In this document: one piece after another, positions 26,436-34,503 of the stretch
Position numbering within the stretch: position 1 is the first letter of the stretch
Layout of the letters: each line of letters begins with the position of its first letter
Source: Nostoc calcicola FACHB-3891
GTDB lineage: Bacteria; Cyanobacteriota; Cyanobacteriia; Cyanobacteriales; Nostocaceae
DNA: 64,000 bases
Assembly (NCBI RefSeq): GCF_014697355.1
Contig: NZ_JACJRQ010000023.1
Span: 62,001-126,000, forward strand
Direction of reading: 5' to 3'
Program-made: the position numbers and the translations under genes
The notes under the pieces: model-generated
Seen by the model: the letters and a program-made list of their open reading frames with translations, nothing else
What the model was told of the DNA's origin: nothing
Database searches by the model: none

Positions 26436-27707
26436 ATGAAAATTTGGAATAGACAACTAGGCGATCGCGTAAGTAAGATCATTTACCACTATTTACCCGC
26501 CTTGCGCTGGCGTAATTTTCGCCTGTTTTTTGGGGGACAGTTACTATCAATGTCTGGGACATTTATGACCCAGCAGTTAACTATTCCTTGGCTGGTATAC
26601 GATTTGACTAAATCGGCTTGGTTGTTGGGAGTTGCAGGGTTTGTACAATTTTTACCTACGTTAGTACTGATTCCCTTTTCGGGCGTGTTGTCCGATCGCT
26701 GGAGTCGTCGTGACTTGTTAATGCTGGTGCAGATATTGGGAATTAGCGTTTCCCTCGCTTTAACGATTCTTACCTTTACGAATTGGATTACGTTTCCTAT
26801 CCTCTTGATACTGAGTGTTCTCAATGGTTTGCTCAAGGGATTAGATATGCCCGTGCGTCATACAATCGTCACCGAAACCGTAGACGATCGCGCTGATTGG
26901 AGCAATGCGATCGCCTTGAATTCAGTGATGTTAAGTTCCTCTCTGGTATTGGGACCGGCTATGGGCGGGATTTTGATTGCGACGCTAGGGGTGAAATATT
27001 GCTTTCTCTACGATACCCTCAGCTACATCCCTGCGATCTTTACCCTGCTAGCAATGCAGCTTCAAGTCAGATCGACGCAGACTATTACCAGCCTTAGCGA
27101 TACCTTGCAGAAATTGTGGGAAGGCTTGGAATATGTCTCCAAATTCCAGCCCATTAGAGCAATTTTATTAATACTGGCGTTACAGGGTTCAGTCGGGATG
27201 TGTCATATCGCCCTCATGCCCGTGTTTGCGTCTAATATTTTAAATGGTGATGCAACTACAATGGCTCACCTCACCACCTCAGCACCAATTGGATCGTTAT
27301 TTGCTTGTTTGTATCTGAGTGTCAGGCGAGGGATTGCAGGTTTAGAGCGTTTGATTGTAGTCGCTCAAGTCTCGATCGGTATGAGTTTGATATTCTTCTC
27401 ACTATCGCGTCAAGTTTGGCTGTCCATAATCATACTGGTATTTGTAGGCTGCTTTACCATCCTCGAAATTACGAGTAGTAATATGATTATCCAAACCCTA
27501 GTTCCAGAGGATAAGCGCGGACGGGTGATGAGTTTTTATGCCCTAGCAATGGTGGGTACAATGCCCTTTGGCAATCTGTTAGCTGGAACTTTGGCACATA
27601 ATTTTGGTGCGACTAATGCCTTAATTGTCTGTGGTAGTCTGATTATATTAGGTGCGCTCTGGTTCTCTGCACAATTACCAGCAGTCAGCCGTTGGATTAA
27701 TCGCTAA
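26436..27707 (+). CDS. MFS transporter (MFS_3/EntS-like)
   Basis: Twelve-segment major facilitator with the cytosolic loop motif GVLSDRWSRRDLL (about residues 80-92) between segments 2 and 3. Conserved start: LPALRWRNFRLFFGGQLLS, typical of the MFS_3 exporter group that includes enterobactin exporters. The C-half contains VPEDKRGRVMSFYAL, the second-half counterpart of the signature loop. Substrate unknown. The ATG at 26436 (MKIWNRQLGDR) is preferred over a TTG 30 bases upstream. The gene is flanked on each side by a family-A element with its own target duplication. About 423 aa. Confidence 0.88.
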   Translation: MKIWNRQLGDRVSKIIYHYLPALRWRNFRLFFGGQLLSMSGTFMTQQLTIPWLVYDLTKSAWLLGVAGFVQFLPTLVLIPFSGVLSDRWSRRDLLMLVQILGISVSLALTILTFTNWITFPILLILSVLNGLLKGLDMPVRHTIVTETVDDRADWSNAIALNSVMLSSSLVLGPAMGGILIATLGVKYCFLYDTLSYIPAIFTLLAMQLQVRSTQTITSLSDTLQKLWEGLEYVSKFQPIRAILLILALQGSVGMCHIALMPVFASNILNGDATTMAHLTTSAPIGSLFACLYLSVRRGIAGLERLIVVAQVSIGMSLIFFSLSRQVWLSIIILVFVGCFTILEITSSNMIIQTLVPEDKRGRVMSFYALAMVGTMPFGNLLAGTLAHNFGATNALIVCGSLIILGALWFSAQLPAVSRWINR

Positions 27708-27809
27708 ACAAATTGCTTCTCGTATATACAGCAGAATTGAGAATTCCGGAGTCAGAATTCAGAATTAGAATAGGCTCTGTACCTAGTTTTGAGACTTAAA
27801 TGGTGTACT

Positions 27810-27965
27810 CAATACTTGTCGGGTTTTGGGGAAAAGGGGAAGGTGGAGTCCCCTCTGGGGATAAGGGGCGGGGGAAAAGGGAAAGAAAAAACCTTTAACC
27901 GAACCCCTTTAACCTTTTCCCCAAACCAAATTCTGAGTTCAAAATGCACAAAGCGAGTAGTATTG
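27810..27965. mobile_element. Small inverted-repeat element, family A copy 2 (MITE-like)
   Basis: A 156-bp non-coding element starting CAATACT and ending AGTATTG, a perfect 7-bp terminal inverted repeat, flanked by the 10-bp direct repeat ATGGTGTACT (27800-27809 and 27966-27975). It differs from copy 1 by extra bases in the central purine-rich arm. Confidence 0.88.
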
Positions 27966-27979
27966 ATGGTGTACTTCAT

Positions 27980-28104
27980 TAGACTTCTTGCATAAGTCGG
28001 GAAAAGGGGAAGGGGAAAGGGGGAAAGGTTTGGTATTTTCCCTTTCCCCTTTAACCTTTTCCCTTTTCCCACCTCTTGCAAAAAGCACTTTTGCAAGAGG
28101 TCTA
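27980..28104. mobile_element. Small inverted-repeat element, family B copy 1
   Basis: A 125-bp stretch bounded by TAGACTTCTTGCA (27980-27992) and TGCAAGAGGTCTA (28092-28104), one mismatch between ends. The interior is a long snap-back of purine-rich and pyrimidine-rich arms, and a TGCAAAAAGCACTTTTGCA hairpin lies next to the right end. Same ends as 49235-49369. Confidence 0.8.
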
Positions 28105-28130
28105 TTAACTTGAAATCTGCTGTAAAACTT

Positions 28131-28152
28131 CCCCACGGCTGTAGCCGTGGGG
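28131..28152. repeat. Perfect GC-rich hairpin
   Basis: CCCCACGGCT-GT-AGCCGTGGGG forms a 10-bp stem with a 2-nt loop. Such hairpins are common in Nostoc intergenic DNA; a remnant end of an IS200/IS605-type element is possible but not shown here. Confidence 0.7.
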
Positions 28153-28202
28153 CACACAGTCAAGATGCAAGAGCAAGGGGTAATACACATTAACGATCGG
28201 TA

Positions 28203-28305
28203 ATACCATGTCCGGTTGAATACTTATCATGTAGACTGACGTGGAAACACCAAGACGCTCTTACGCGGAGATTTTTTTTGATCGGTGATTAGGCGGACAT
28301 GATAT
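28203..28305. mobile_element. Small inverted-repeat element, family C copy 1
   Basis: A 103-bp stretch with ends ATACCATGTCCG (28203-28214) and CGGACATGATAT (28294-28305), one mismatch. Its first 28 bp and last 20 bp closely match those of the 57220-57641 element (GTGATTAGGCGGACATGATA is shared exactly). No coding capacity and no clear target duplication. Confidence 0.8.
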
Positions 28306-28375
28306 GAAGCAAGAATCCCCGAATTAGAAATTCGCGGAGTGTCAAACCAATTCGCAATTGTGAATGGTATAACGC

Positions 28376-28545
28376 CCCGCTTTGCTAACGCAATTCGCAA
28401 GTTCCTTCAGTGGGGGCTTGAATCCCACCACTGATTTGAGTCCACTGAAATCTTTGATTTCAGTGCGGGCTTTGACTCGAAGGATAATCAATTTACAATT
28501 TTGTCCGCAATTGCGAATTGCGAACTGCGAATTGCGAATTGTTCG
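28376..28545. repeat. Repeat-rich intergenic stretch next to NDH-2 3' end
   Basis: Contains the hairpin ACTGAAATC-TTT-GATTTCAGT and tandem copies of TTGCGAA (about 28508-28541). It is similar in layout to the family-D elements but bounded differently. No gene is visible between 27708 and 28546. Confidence 0.55.
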
Positions 28546-28546
28546 G

Positions 28547-29899
28547 TCAATGCACCTCATTCACCTGCAATCTGCTGTAAGTGTTGCGATCGCTAATTCC
28601 TAACTCCGTCACTGATTCTTTACCTGTAATTAATCTAGCTCCACGATTACGGGTGAAATAGTTCCATGCCCATTGAATTATTACTACTAATTTGTTGTCA
28701 AATTCTATTAAGAAATAAATGTGAATTAATAACCAAAACACCCATGCAAAGAATCCTTTCAATTTGATAAAACCCAAATCTACCACAGCCAAATTTTGCC
28801 CAATCATCGCTAAACTACCCCGATCGACATAAGCAAAGGCTGGCAAAGTTTTAGCTGCTAGTCGCTGTTGAATTAATTCTCCAACATATTCTCCTTGTTG
28901 CTTGGCTACAGGTGCAACACCGGGTAGTGGTTTACCGTTTTGATGGGAAAAATTCGCCAAGTCGCCGATTACAAAAATATTCGGGTATCCTTTAATACTC
29001 AAGTCAGATTCAACGATAACGCGTCCAGCGCGATCGCATTCGGCACCTGTGCGTTCTGTTAGCACTTTTCCCATTGCCGAAGCTTTGACACCTGCCGCCC
29101 ATAATATTGTTTTTGAGGCAATCTCTTTGACTTCATCCCCTTGTTTGAGGGTAACAATATCATTTTCAATATTAGTTACTAATGTTTTTGTCTGGACAAC
29201 CACTCCCAACCGCGTCAGAGATGCTTCGGCTTCTTGTGATAACTCTGGCGCAAAAGGTGGCAGAATGCGATCGAGTCCTTCTAAGAGCAAAATCTGAGCT
29301 TCTGAGGTGTCGATGTTGCGGAAATCTTCTTTAAGGGTTTGGTTTGCGAGTTCTGCGATCGCCCCAGCTAATTCTACACCAGTAGGGCCACCACCAACAA
29401 TCACAAAAGTTAACCAAGCACGGCGTTTTACTGGGTCGGTTTCTTTTTCTGCTGCTTCAAATGCTGTAAAAATCCGCCGACGCATTTCTATTGCATCTTC
29501 TACAGTTTTCAAGCCTGGGGCGAATTCTTCCCAGTTGTCTTTGCCAAAATAGGAATGCTTGGCACCTGTGGCAACAATTAACGTATCGTAAGCTATTGCT
29601 TCGTCGCCCACAATTACTTTTTGTGCTTCTGCATCGATATTATTCACCTCTCCCAGCAGCACTTTTGTATTCTTGCTTTTACTGAGTACAGAACGCAATG
29701 GTGACGAAATATCAGCGGGAGATAAAGCACCTGTGGCGACTTGGTACAGCAGGGGTTGAAATAGATGAAAGTTGCGTTTATCGATGAGAGTAACGTTTAC
29801 TGCTGCCTTGGCGAGTGTTTTTGCTGCATATAGTCCACCAAAACCACCGCCAACAATAACAACTTGATGAGGTGGATTATTGTCAAGTGAGTTTACCAT
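28547..29899 (-). CDS. ndh: Type II NADH dehydrogenase (NDH-2)
   Basis: Flavoprotein that passes electrons from NAD(P)H to quinone without pumping protons. The FAD-binding GGGFGGLYAAKTL lies at residues about 17-29 and the second Rossmann motif VIVGGGPTGVELAGAIAEL at about 166-184. VIGDLANF is the FAD-contacting Asp region. The C-terminal hydrophobic/amphipathic part (FFAWVFWLLIHIYFLIEFD) is the usual membrane-binding region of cyanobacterial NDH-2. 450 aa, intact. Several paralogues are usual in cyanobacteria, so the particular isoform is not assigned. Confidence 0.9.
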   Translation of the reverse strand: MVNSLDNNPPHQVVIVGGGFGGLYAAKTLAKAAVNVTLIDKRNFHLFQPLLYQVATGALSPADISSPLRSVLSKSKNTKVLLGEVNNIDAEAQKVIVGDEAIAYDTLIVATGAKHSYFGKDNWEEFAPGLKTVEDAIEMRRRIFTAFEAAEKETDPVKRRAWLTFVIVGGGPTGVELAGAIAELANQTLKEDFRNIDTSEAQILLLEGLDRILPPFAPELSQEAEASLTRLGVVVQTKTLVTNIENDIVTLKQGDEVKEIASKTILWAAGVKASAMGKVLTERTGAECDRAGRVIVESDLSIKGYPNIFVIGDLANFSHQNGKPLPGVAPVAKQQGEYVGELIQQRLAAKTLPAFAYVDRGSLAMIGQNLAVVDLGFIKLKGFFAWVFWLLIHIYFLIEFDNKLVVIIQWAWNYFTRNRGARLITGKESVTELGISDRNTYSRLQVNEVH

Positions 29900-30124
29900 A
29901 AGAAATATTATCCTGTATGCCGACTATTGTTACTATTCTTAACAAATTTGTATCAAACTTGTCATCATATATTTTGTATTCCTTTTTACATTTGAATCAG
30001 GAATCAAAACTACACGAAAAACAGAACTTTTCAACACGAGCCTCAGACAAGAAGAGTTGGGAATATTTAAATTGCTCTTTACTTATGTAAATTTATCAAA
30101 GCGAGATGTAGTATTTACCCAATT

Positions 30125-31051
30125 TTACTCAGAACTAGTTGACTCTGGTGTTTGTGTCAAACGTGGTGAATGAGTTCGCCGCCAACGGCTAAAGCCATAG
30201 ATAAGAGCAGCAAAAATTAACAAATAGGGGCTGTAAACAATTAACCAAATACCCAGTTTGAGTAAGCCAACAGAAAATGCACTCAAAGAATGGGTAGAGT
30301 TGTTCCAAGTTTCCTGAACTTGCAAACCCAAGGCAGGTTGTGGACTGGTGCTAGAAACTGCTGCTTCTAGGTTGAGCGTAATAGTGGAATAAGCAACTTG
30401 ATTTTGTAGGCTTTTGAGTTGGGCATTAATTTGTTCTATTGTTTGTCGGACATTACTCAGTTCTTGGGCAACACTTAGCACATCTCTAACAGAACCCGCC
30501 CGATCCATAATTTTTTGCAAATTGGCTTCAGTTTTTTGCAAATTAGTTAATCTAGCTTGGAAATCTACGAGGCGATCGCCCACATCTTCGGCAGTGATAT
30601 TGCGACTTTCGACAGTGCCCAATTTAGCCAGTTCTTCTAGGGTAGGTTCCAGCAGGTTTTCTGGTATCCGCAGTTGTATTGTTGCTGTGTGACGCGAATT
30701 CTCGTTTTTGGGTTGTTGTTCTTTCAACCCGATTAAATCCCCTTGCTGTTTATTGATAATTTGCGAAACAGCATCAACAGTCCGATCTACAGAGTTCACA
30801 GTCAGAGAGATTGCTGCCTTCTTAATGAGTTGGGGACGAGAACGGGCTATTGCTGTAGGTTCCGCCTTTTGGGAAATACTGCTTTCACGAGCAGGTGCAG
30901 ATGCCGAATTTCCCGCACTATCGGCTGCCATTGGAGGTAAAGCCTTATTTGTTGAGCGATCGGCAGAGGCGCAACTCGTAAAAATCACCCCTCCTAATAA
31001 CGCACTTATAACCAAAGCAGATGTGCGCGGTAATTTAGTCGAAGCGTACAT
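30125..31051 (-). CDS. DUF4349 lipoprotein
   Basis: Envelope protein of unknown function. The N-terminus has a lipoprotein-like signal (LLGGVIFTSCASADRS, Cys at about 27), then a low-complexity linker. The DUF4349 domain follows (KKAAISLTVNSVDRTVDAV to about 250) with a coiled coil around VRQTIEQINAQLKSLQNQV. One C-terminal membrane segment (LGIWLIVYSPYLLIFAALIY) is followed by a basic tail. Signal, coiled coil and C-terminal helix together are the usual arrangement for this family. 308 aa. Divergent from ilvC. Confidence 0.88.
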   Translation of the reverse strand: MYASTKLPRTSALVISALLGGVIFTSCASADRSTNKALPPMAADSAGNSASAPARESSISQKAEPTAIARSRPQLIKKAAISLTVNSVDRTVDAVSQIINKQQGDLIGLKEQQPKNENSRHTATIQLRIPENLLEPTLEELAKLGTVESRNITAEDVGDRLVDFQARLTNLQKTEANLQKIMDRAGSVRDVLSVAQELSNVRQTIEQINAQLKSLQNQVAYSTITLNLEAAVSSTSPQPALGLQVQETWNNSTHSLSAFSVGLLKLGIWLIVYSPYLLIFAALIYGFSRWRRTHSPRLTQTPESTSSE

Positions 31052-31267
31052 AATCTACCCCCAGATGGATGAAGTTAACCTCAGTATTACTGAAGAAAAA
31101 CTCAAAGCCTCTATTGTTGCGATTTATGTAACACGGTTAGTCATTTGTCATTTGTCTCCAATCCCCAGTCCTCAAATTGAATGATTGACAGTTCATCTGT
31201 GTTACTCAATTTGGGGTAAAATCAGAAGCCTGCCAATTAATGACGCTTGCTGACAGGAGATGCTTCT

Positions 31268-32263
31268 ATGGCCCGGATGTATTATGACGAAGATGCCAAT
31301 TTAGACCTTTTGGCTGGAAAAACTATTGCTATCATCGGCTATGGTTCCCAAGGTCATGCCCACGCTCTCAATTTAAAAGATAGTGGTTTGAATGTGATTG
31401 TGGGACTATATCCGGGTAGTAAGTCAGTGGCGAAAGCTGAAGCAGCTGGGTTGACTGTGAAAAATGTCGCCGATGCTGCCAATGCTGCTGACTTCATTAT
31501 GATTTTGTTACCTGATGAAGTCCAAAAAACGATTTACAAAAACGAGATTGAACCGAATTTAGAAGAAGGGAATGTGTTAGCCTTTGCCCACGGCTTCAAT
31601 ATTCACTTTGGGCAAGTTGTACCACCGGCGAATGTAGATGTGGTGATGGTAGCACCAAAAGGACCGGGGCACTTAGTACGACGGACTTATGAAAGTGGTG
31701 AAGGTGTACCAGCGCTGTTTGCAGTTTATCAAGATGCCAGTGGTCAGGCACGCGATCGCGCCATGTCTTATGCTAAAGGTATCGGTGGTACTCGCGCCGG
31801 TGTTCTCGAAACTACTTTCCGCGAAGAAACTGAAACCGATTTATTTGGCGAACAAGCAGTATTGTGCGGTGGTTTGAGTGCTTTAATCAAAGCCGGATTT
31901 GAAACTTTGGTAGAAGCTGGCTATCAACCAGAATTGGCTTATTTTGAATGTCTGCATGAAGTCAAGCTGATTGTTGACTTGGTTGTAGAAGGTGGTTTAG
32001 CCAAAATGCGCGACAGCATTTCTAACACCGCTGAATATGGCGATTATACCCGTGGGCCGCGGATTGTCACCGAACAAACCAAAGCTGAAATGCAGAAGAT
32101 TCTGGGCGAAATTCAATCTGGGCAATTTGCACGAGAATTTGTTCTCGAAAACCAATCTGGTAAACCAGGATTTACCGCCATGCGTCGCAAAGAATCTGAA
32201 CACAAAATTGAAGAAGTTGGTAAAGATTTACGCGCCATGTTTAGCTGGTTAAAAAAGGCTTAA
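31268..32263 (+). CDS. ilvC: Ketol-acid reductoisomerase
   Basis: NADPH- and Mg-dependent enzyme of branched-chain amino acid synthesis, converting acetolactate-type substrates to dihydroxy acids. The Rossmann motif IIGYGSQGHAHALNL sits near residue 22, with class I features: KGPGHLVRRTYESGEGVP, the metal ligands in LFGEQAVLCGG, and ECLHEVKLIVDL. The ATG at 31268 (MARMYYDEDANLDLL) is preceded by AGGAG at an 8-nt spacing and is preferred over an upstream TTG at 31247. 331 aa, the usual class I length. Confidence 0.97.
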   Translation: MARMYYDEDANLDLLAGKTIAIIGYGSQGHAHALNLKDSGLNVIVGLYPGSKSVAKAEAAGLTVKNVADAANAADFIMILLPDEVQKTIYKNEIEPNLEEGNVLAFAHGFNIHFGQVVPPANVDVVMVAPKGPGHLVRRTYESGEGVPALFAVYQDASGQARDRAMSYAKGIGGTRAGVLETTFREETETDLFGEQAVLCGGLSALIKAGFETLVEAGYQPELAYFECLHEVKLIVDLVVEGGLAKMRDSISNTAEYGDYTRGPRIVTEQTKAEMQKILGEIQSGQFAREFVLENQSGKPGFTAMRRKESEHKIEEVGKDLRAMFSWLKKA

Positions 32264-32390
32264 ACACTGAAGTTGTGCCTTCATTAGGCTAAATACACAA
32301 TGAATGGTTTAGAGTTCTTGTAATAGTAGGTAAAAGGTTAAGGGGGAAAGGTGAAAAGGATAAAATTTTCCCTTACCCTTTACCAAAAAC

Positions 32391-33191
32391 CTATAATTCC
32401 AAGATGCTATCAAGACCCCTTTTTAGTCCTACAAAGGAACTCACTTTGCGAATTGCTAACAAAGTTCCTTTTACATATGGTTCGGCACTACTTCCAGCTT
32501 CATGCCGAATTATCAGCTTTTCGTCCGCAAGACCAAATATGGCTTCCACTGACAGAGTGTAACCAGGCAAACGTAACGAGTGAACTTGCGTCCCGTTGAG
32601 TGTAGCACCCCTACTTTCTTTTGGACCATGAATTTTATCTAGGGAATGGTATGGAATTGGCTGTTTAACCTGTCCTAGCCGCGAAGCCAATTCCCTTGCT
32701 GTTCCACTCGGAACATCCACTTTCTTTTCGCTAGCATAATCCAAAATCTCCCAGTAAGACGTGTACTTAGCTGCTATCTCAGCAAAGCGTTGCAGAAGTA
32801 CCGCCGTGATGGCAAAGTTGCCAGATGCTAAAACTCCTACCTGATGCTTCATGGCTTGTTCATGTATTTGCACGAAGTCTTCATCTGTAAGTCCTGAAGT
32901 ACCAATGACTACATGCACTCCGTTCTGGATGGCTTCTAGAACGTTACTTTTCACTACATCCGGTTTGGTGTAATCAACTAAAACATTACACTGATTTCTC
33001 AAAGCTTCTTTGACGGAACTGCTGATGGTCAAATCTAATGAGGTATCCGTCAGCACTTCACTTAATTTCTTACCTGCATGGGTTCTTGAAACGGCTCCCA
33101 CGAGATTCAGGTCTTCGAGAGCGTCAATCGCTTTTACCAAGGATTGTCCTACCCATCCCGTTGCACCAGCTAAACAAACATTTATCGCCAT
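32391..33191 (-). CDS. DapB-like dihydrodipicolinate reductase paralogue lacking the His pair
   Basis: The protein has the DapB architecture: an N-terminal Rossmann motif VCLAGATGWVGQSLVKAI (residues 5-22), GVHVVIGTSGLT (91-102), SGNFAITAVLL, and the signature KVDVPSGTA (157-165). In canonical DapB the signature reads E-A-H-H-R-H-K-V-D-A-P-S-G-T. Here the two histidines (E. coli H159/H160) are replaced by A153 and S154, while the catalytic Lys is kept as K157. The classic reductase reaction is therefore doubtful. It is followed 146 nt upstream on the same strand by a LysE-type exporter. 266 aa; the frame is intact, so it is not obviously decaying. Confidence 0.8.
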   Translation of the reverse strand: MAINVCLAGATGWVGQSLVKAIDALEDLNLVGAVSRTHAGKKLSEVLTDTSLDLTISSSVKEALRNQCNVLVDYTKPDVVKSNVLEAIQNGVHVVIGTSGLTDEDFVQIHEQAMKHQVGVLASGNFAITAVLLQRFAEIAAKYTSYWEILDYASEKKVDVPSGTARELASRLGQVKQPIPYHSLDKIHGPKESRGATLNGTQVHSLRLPGYTLSVEAIFGLADEKLIIRHEAGSSAEPYVKGTLLAIRKVSSFVGLKRGLDSILEL

Positions 33192-33337
33192 GAAGAACGC
33201 TCCTTGCTATTTCAACCAAGATAACAACAATCAGTAGACCGAAAACTTTTACGCTGGTTTATCGGCGGATTTGTTCATATCTCCAGTGTTTCGACGTAAA
33301 TGGTAAGTGCGTATATGAAGCATTACAGGATAAAAGG

Positions 33338-33997
33338 CTAAAACGCCCAAAGTTGATTAAAGTTAAGCGTAGGAGAAATTAGCAATGCAGCTATAAACCA
33401 CATAATGCAGCCAATAATAATGTCAAGAATTCGCCACGCAGATGGACGTTGAAAAAATGGCGTTAGCCAAACAGCGCCATACGCAAGTCCGAAAAACCAG
33501 ATAAAGGAAGCAAGAATTGCGCCAAGTGCGAAAAAAATGCGTTGACTCACCGTGTATTGAGCTGCCAAACCACCAACCAGTACCACAGTGTCAAGATAGA
33601 CGTGTGGGTTTAGGAGGCTAAGTGCCAGCGTCGTCAAAACATTGCTCCAAAGACTTGTTGGTTGAATATCCAGTTTATTTATATCGATCGCTGCTGGAGC
33701 AAAAGCAGATTTAAATGAATATAAGCCATAAAATAAAAGAAACACCACGCCAGCCCATAGAGCTATATTAGTTAGTTCTGGAATATTCGAGCTTAGTGTA
33801 CCAAACCCTAGAGTACCGATGATAATTAGAGTGGCGTCACATAGGAAGCAGATGCTTGCAGTAGCGAAAACATGTTCGCGCTTGAGACCTTGACGCAAAA
33901 CGTAGGCGTTTTGAGCACCAATGGCGACAATTAATCCAGCAAACAAGGTAAACGTAGAGAGGACTAAAGTCCTCATTTGATGGCTGGAGCCGCTCAC
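33338..33997 (-). CDS. LysE/ArgO-family amino-acid exporter
   Basis: Polytopic membrane protein with about six hydrophobic segments and the family start FTLFAGLIVAIGAQNAYVLRQG (about 16-37), which is diagnostic for the LysE/ArgO branch that exports basic amino acids. LLNPHVYLDTVVLVGGLAAQ in the second half is the repeated motif. Two ATG codons seven apart (33997, 33976) are possible; the second begins MRTLVLSTFTLFAG and may be the true start. It lies upstream of, and is co-directional with, the DapB-like gene. 219 aa. Confidence 0.88.
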   Translation of the reverse strand: MSGSSHQMRTLVLSTFTLFAGLIVAIGAQNAYVLRQGLKREHVFATASICFLCDATLIIIGTLGFGTLSSNIPELTNIALWAGVVFLLFYGLYSFKSAFAPAAIDINKLDIQPTSLWSNVLTTLALSLLNPHVYLDTVVLVGGLAAQYTVSQRIFFALGAILASFIWFFGLAYGAVWLTPFFQRPSAWRILDIIIGCIMWFIAALLISPTLNFNQLWAF

Positions 33998-34104
33998 TAC
34001 AAAATAATCTCAAGATTTTTTACATTACTTAATTTACTTTGGTTTATTCTCGCCTAATTACTTAATTTGAGTTTCGTAATTTCATGTATTTTTCCACACT
34101 GCAA

Positions 34105-34252
34105 TTAAAAGGTAAAGAAAGTTCGCATTAATCCAATCCAGATTGTACCATTCGCTGTGTTATTTTAAGATTTGTAATCAATAAAAATCCCAGAGTCACA
34201 AAAATTCAGTCAGTAAGTAGCTAGCGATAAAATAATTCTAAATGTTCAGTAG
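34105..34252 (-). pseudogene. Remnant of an iron-uptake porin C-terminus
   Basis: Read on the minus strand, this stretch encodes HLELFYR-stop-LLTD-stop-IFVTLGFLLITNL and then, after one frameshift, NTANGTIWIGLMRTFFTF-stop. The intact porin at 47361-49085 ends HLELSYRYPITDKILITPGF...NSANDTIWVGLL...F at the same place. Two in-frame stops plus a frameshift show a decayed copy of the last ~45 codons. Nothing of the rest of the gene is recognisable upstream. Confidence 0.85.
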
Positions 34253-34503
34253 ACCAAAAACTTTTGCGTTAAGGTATCCTTCCCTAAGGGACGCCAAGGG
34301 CGAAGGGGAAGCAAGCTAGCAAGAGCATCTCGTAGAGAAGGTATAGCTCTGTGATGGATATCTGGAAATCTGACTCTTTCTAAAAAACTGTATTATTTTG
34401 ATATGATACATTATTTATAAACCTCGTTGATAAATTTATTTAATATAAGTAATGATAATAAATATACCTACTTAAAATAACTGAACCGTATTTGGAGATA
34501 ACC

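Noticed and set aside
26236..27965. Composite transposon formed by the two family-A elements around the MFS gene
   Set aside because: Each element has its own distinct 10-bp target duplication and there is no common outer duplication, so two independent insertions explain the data better.
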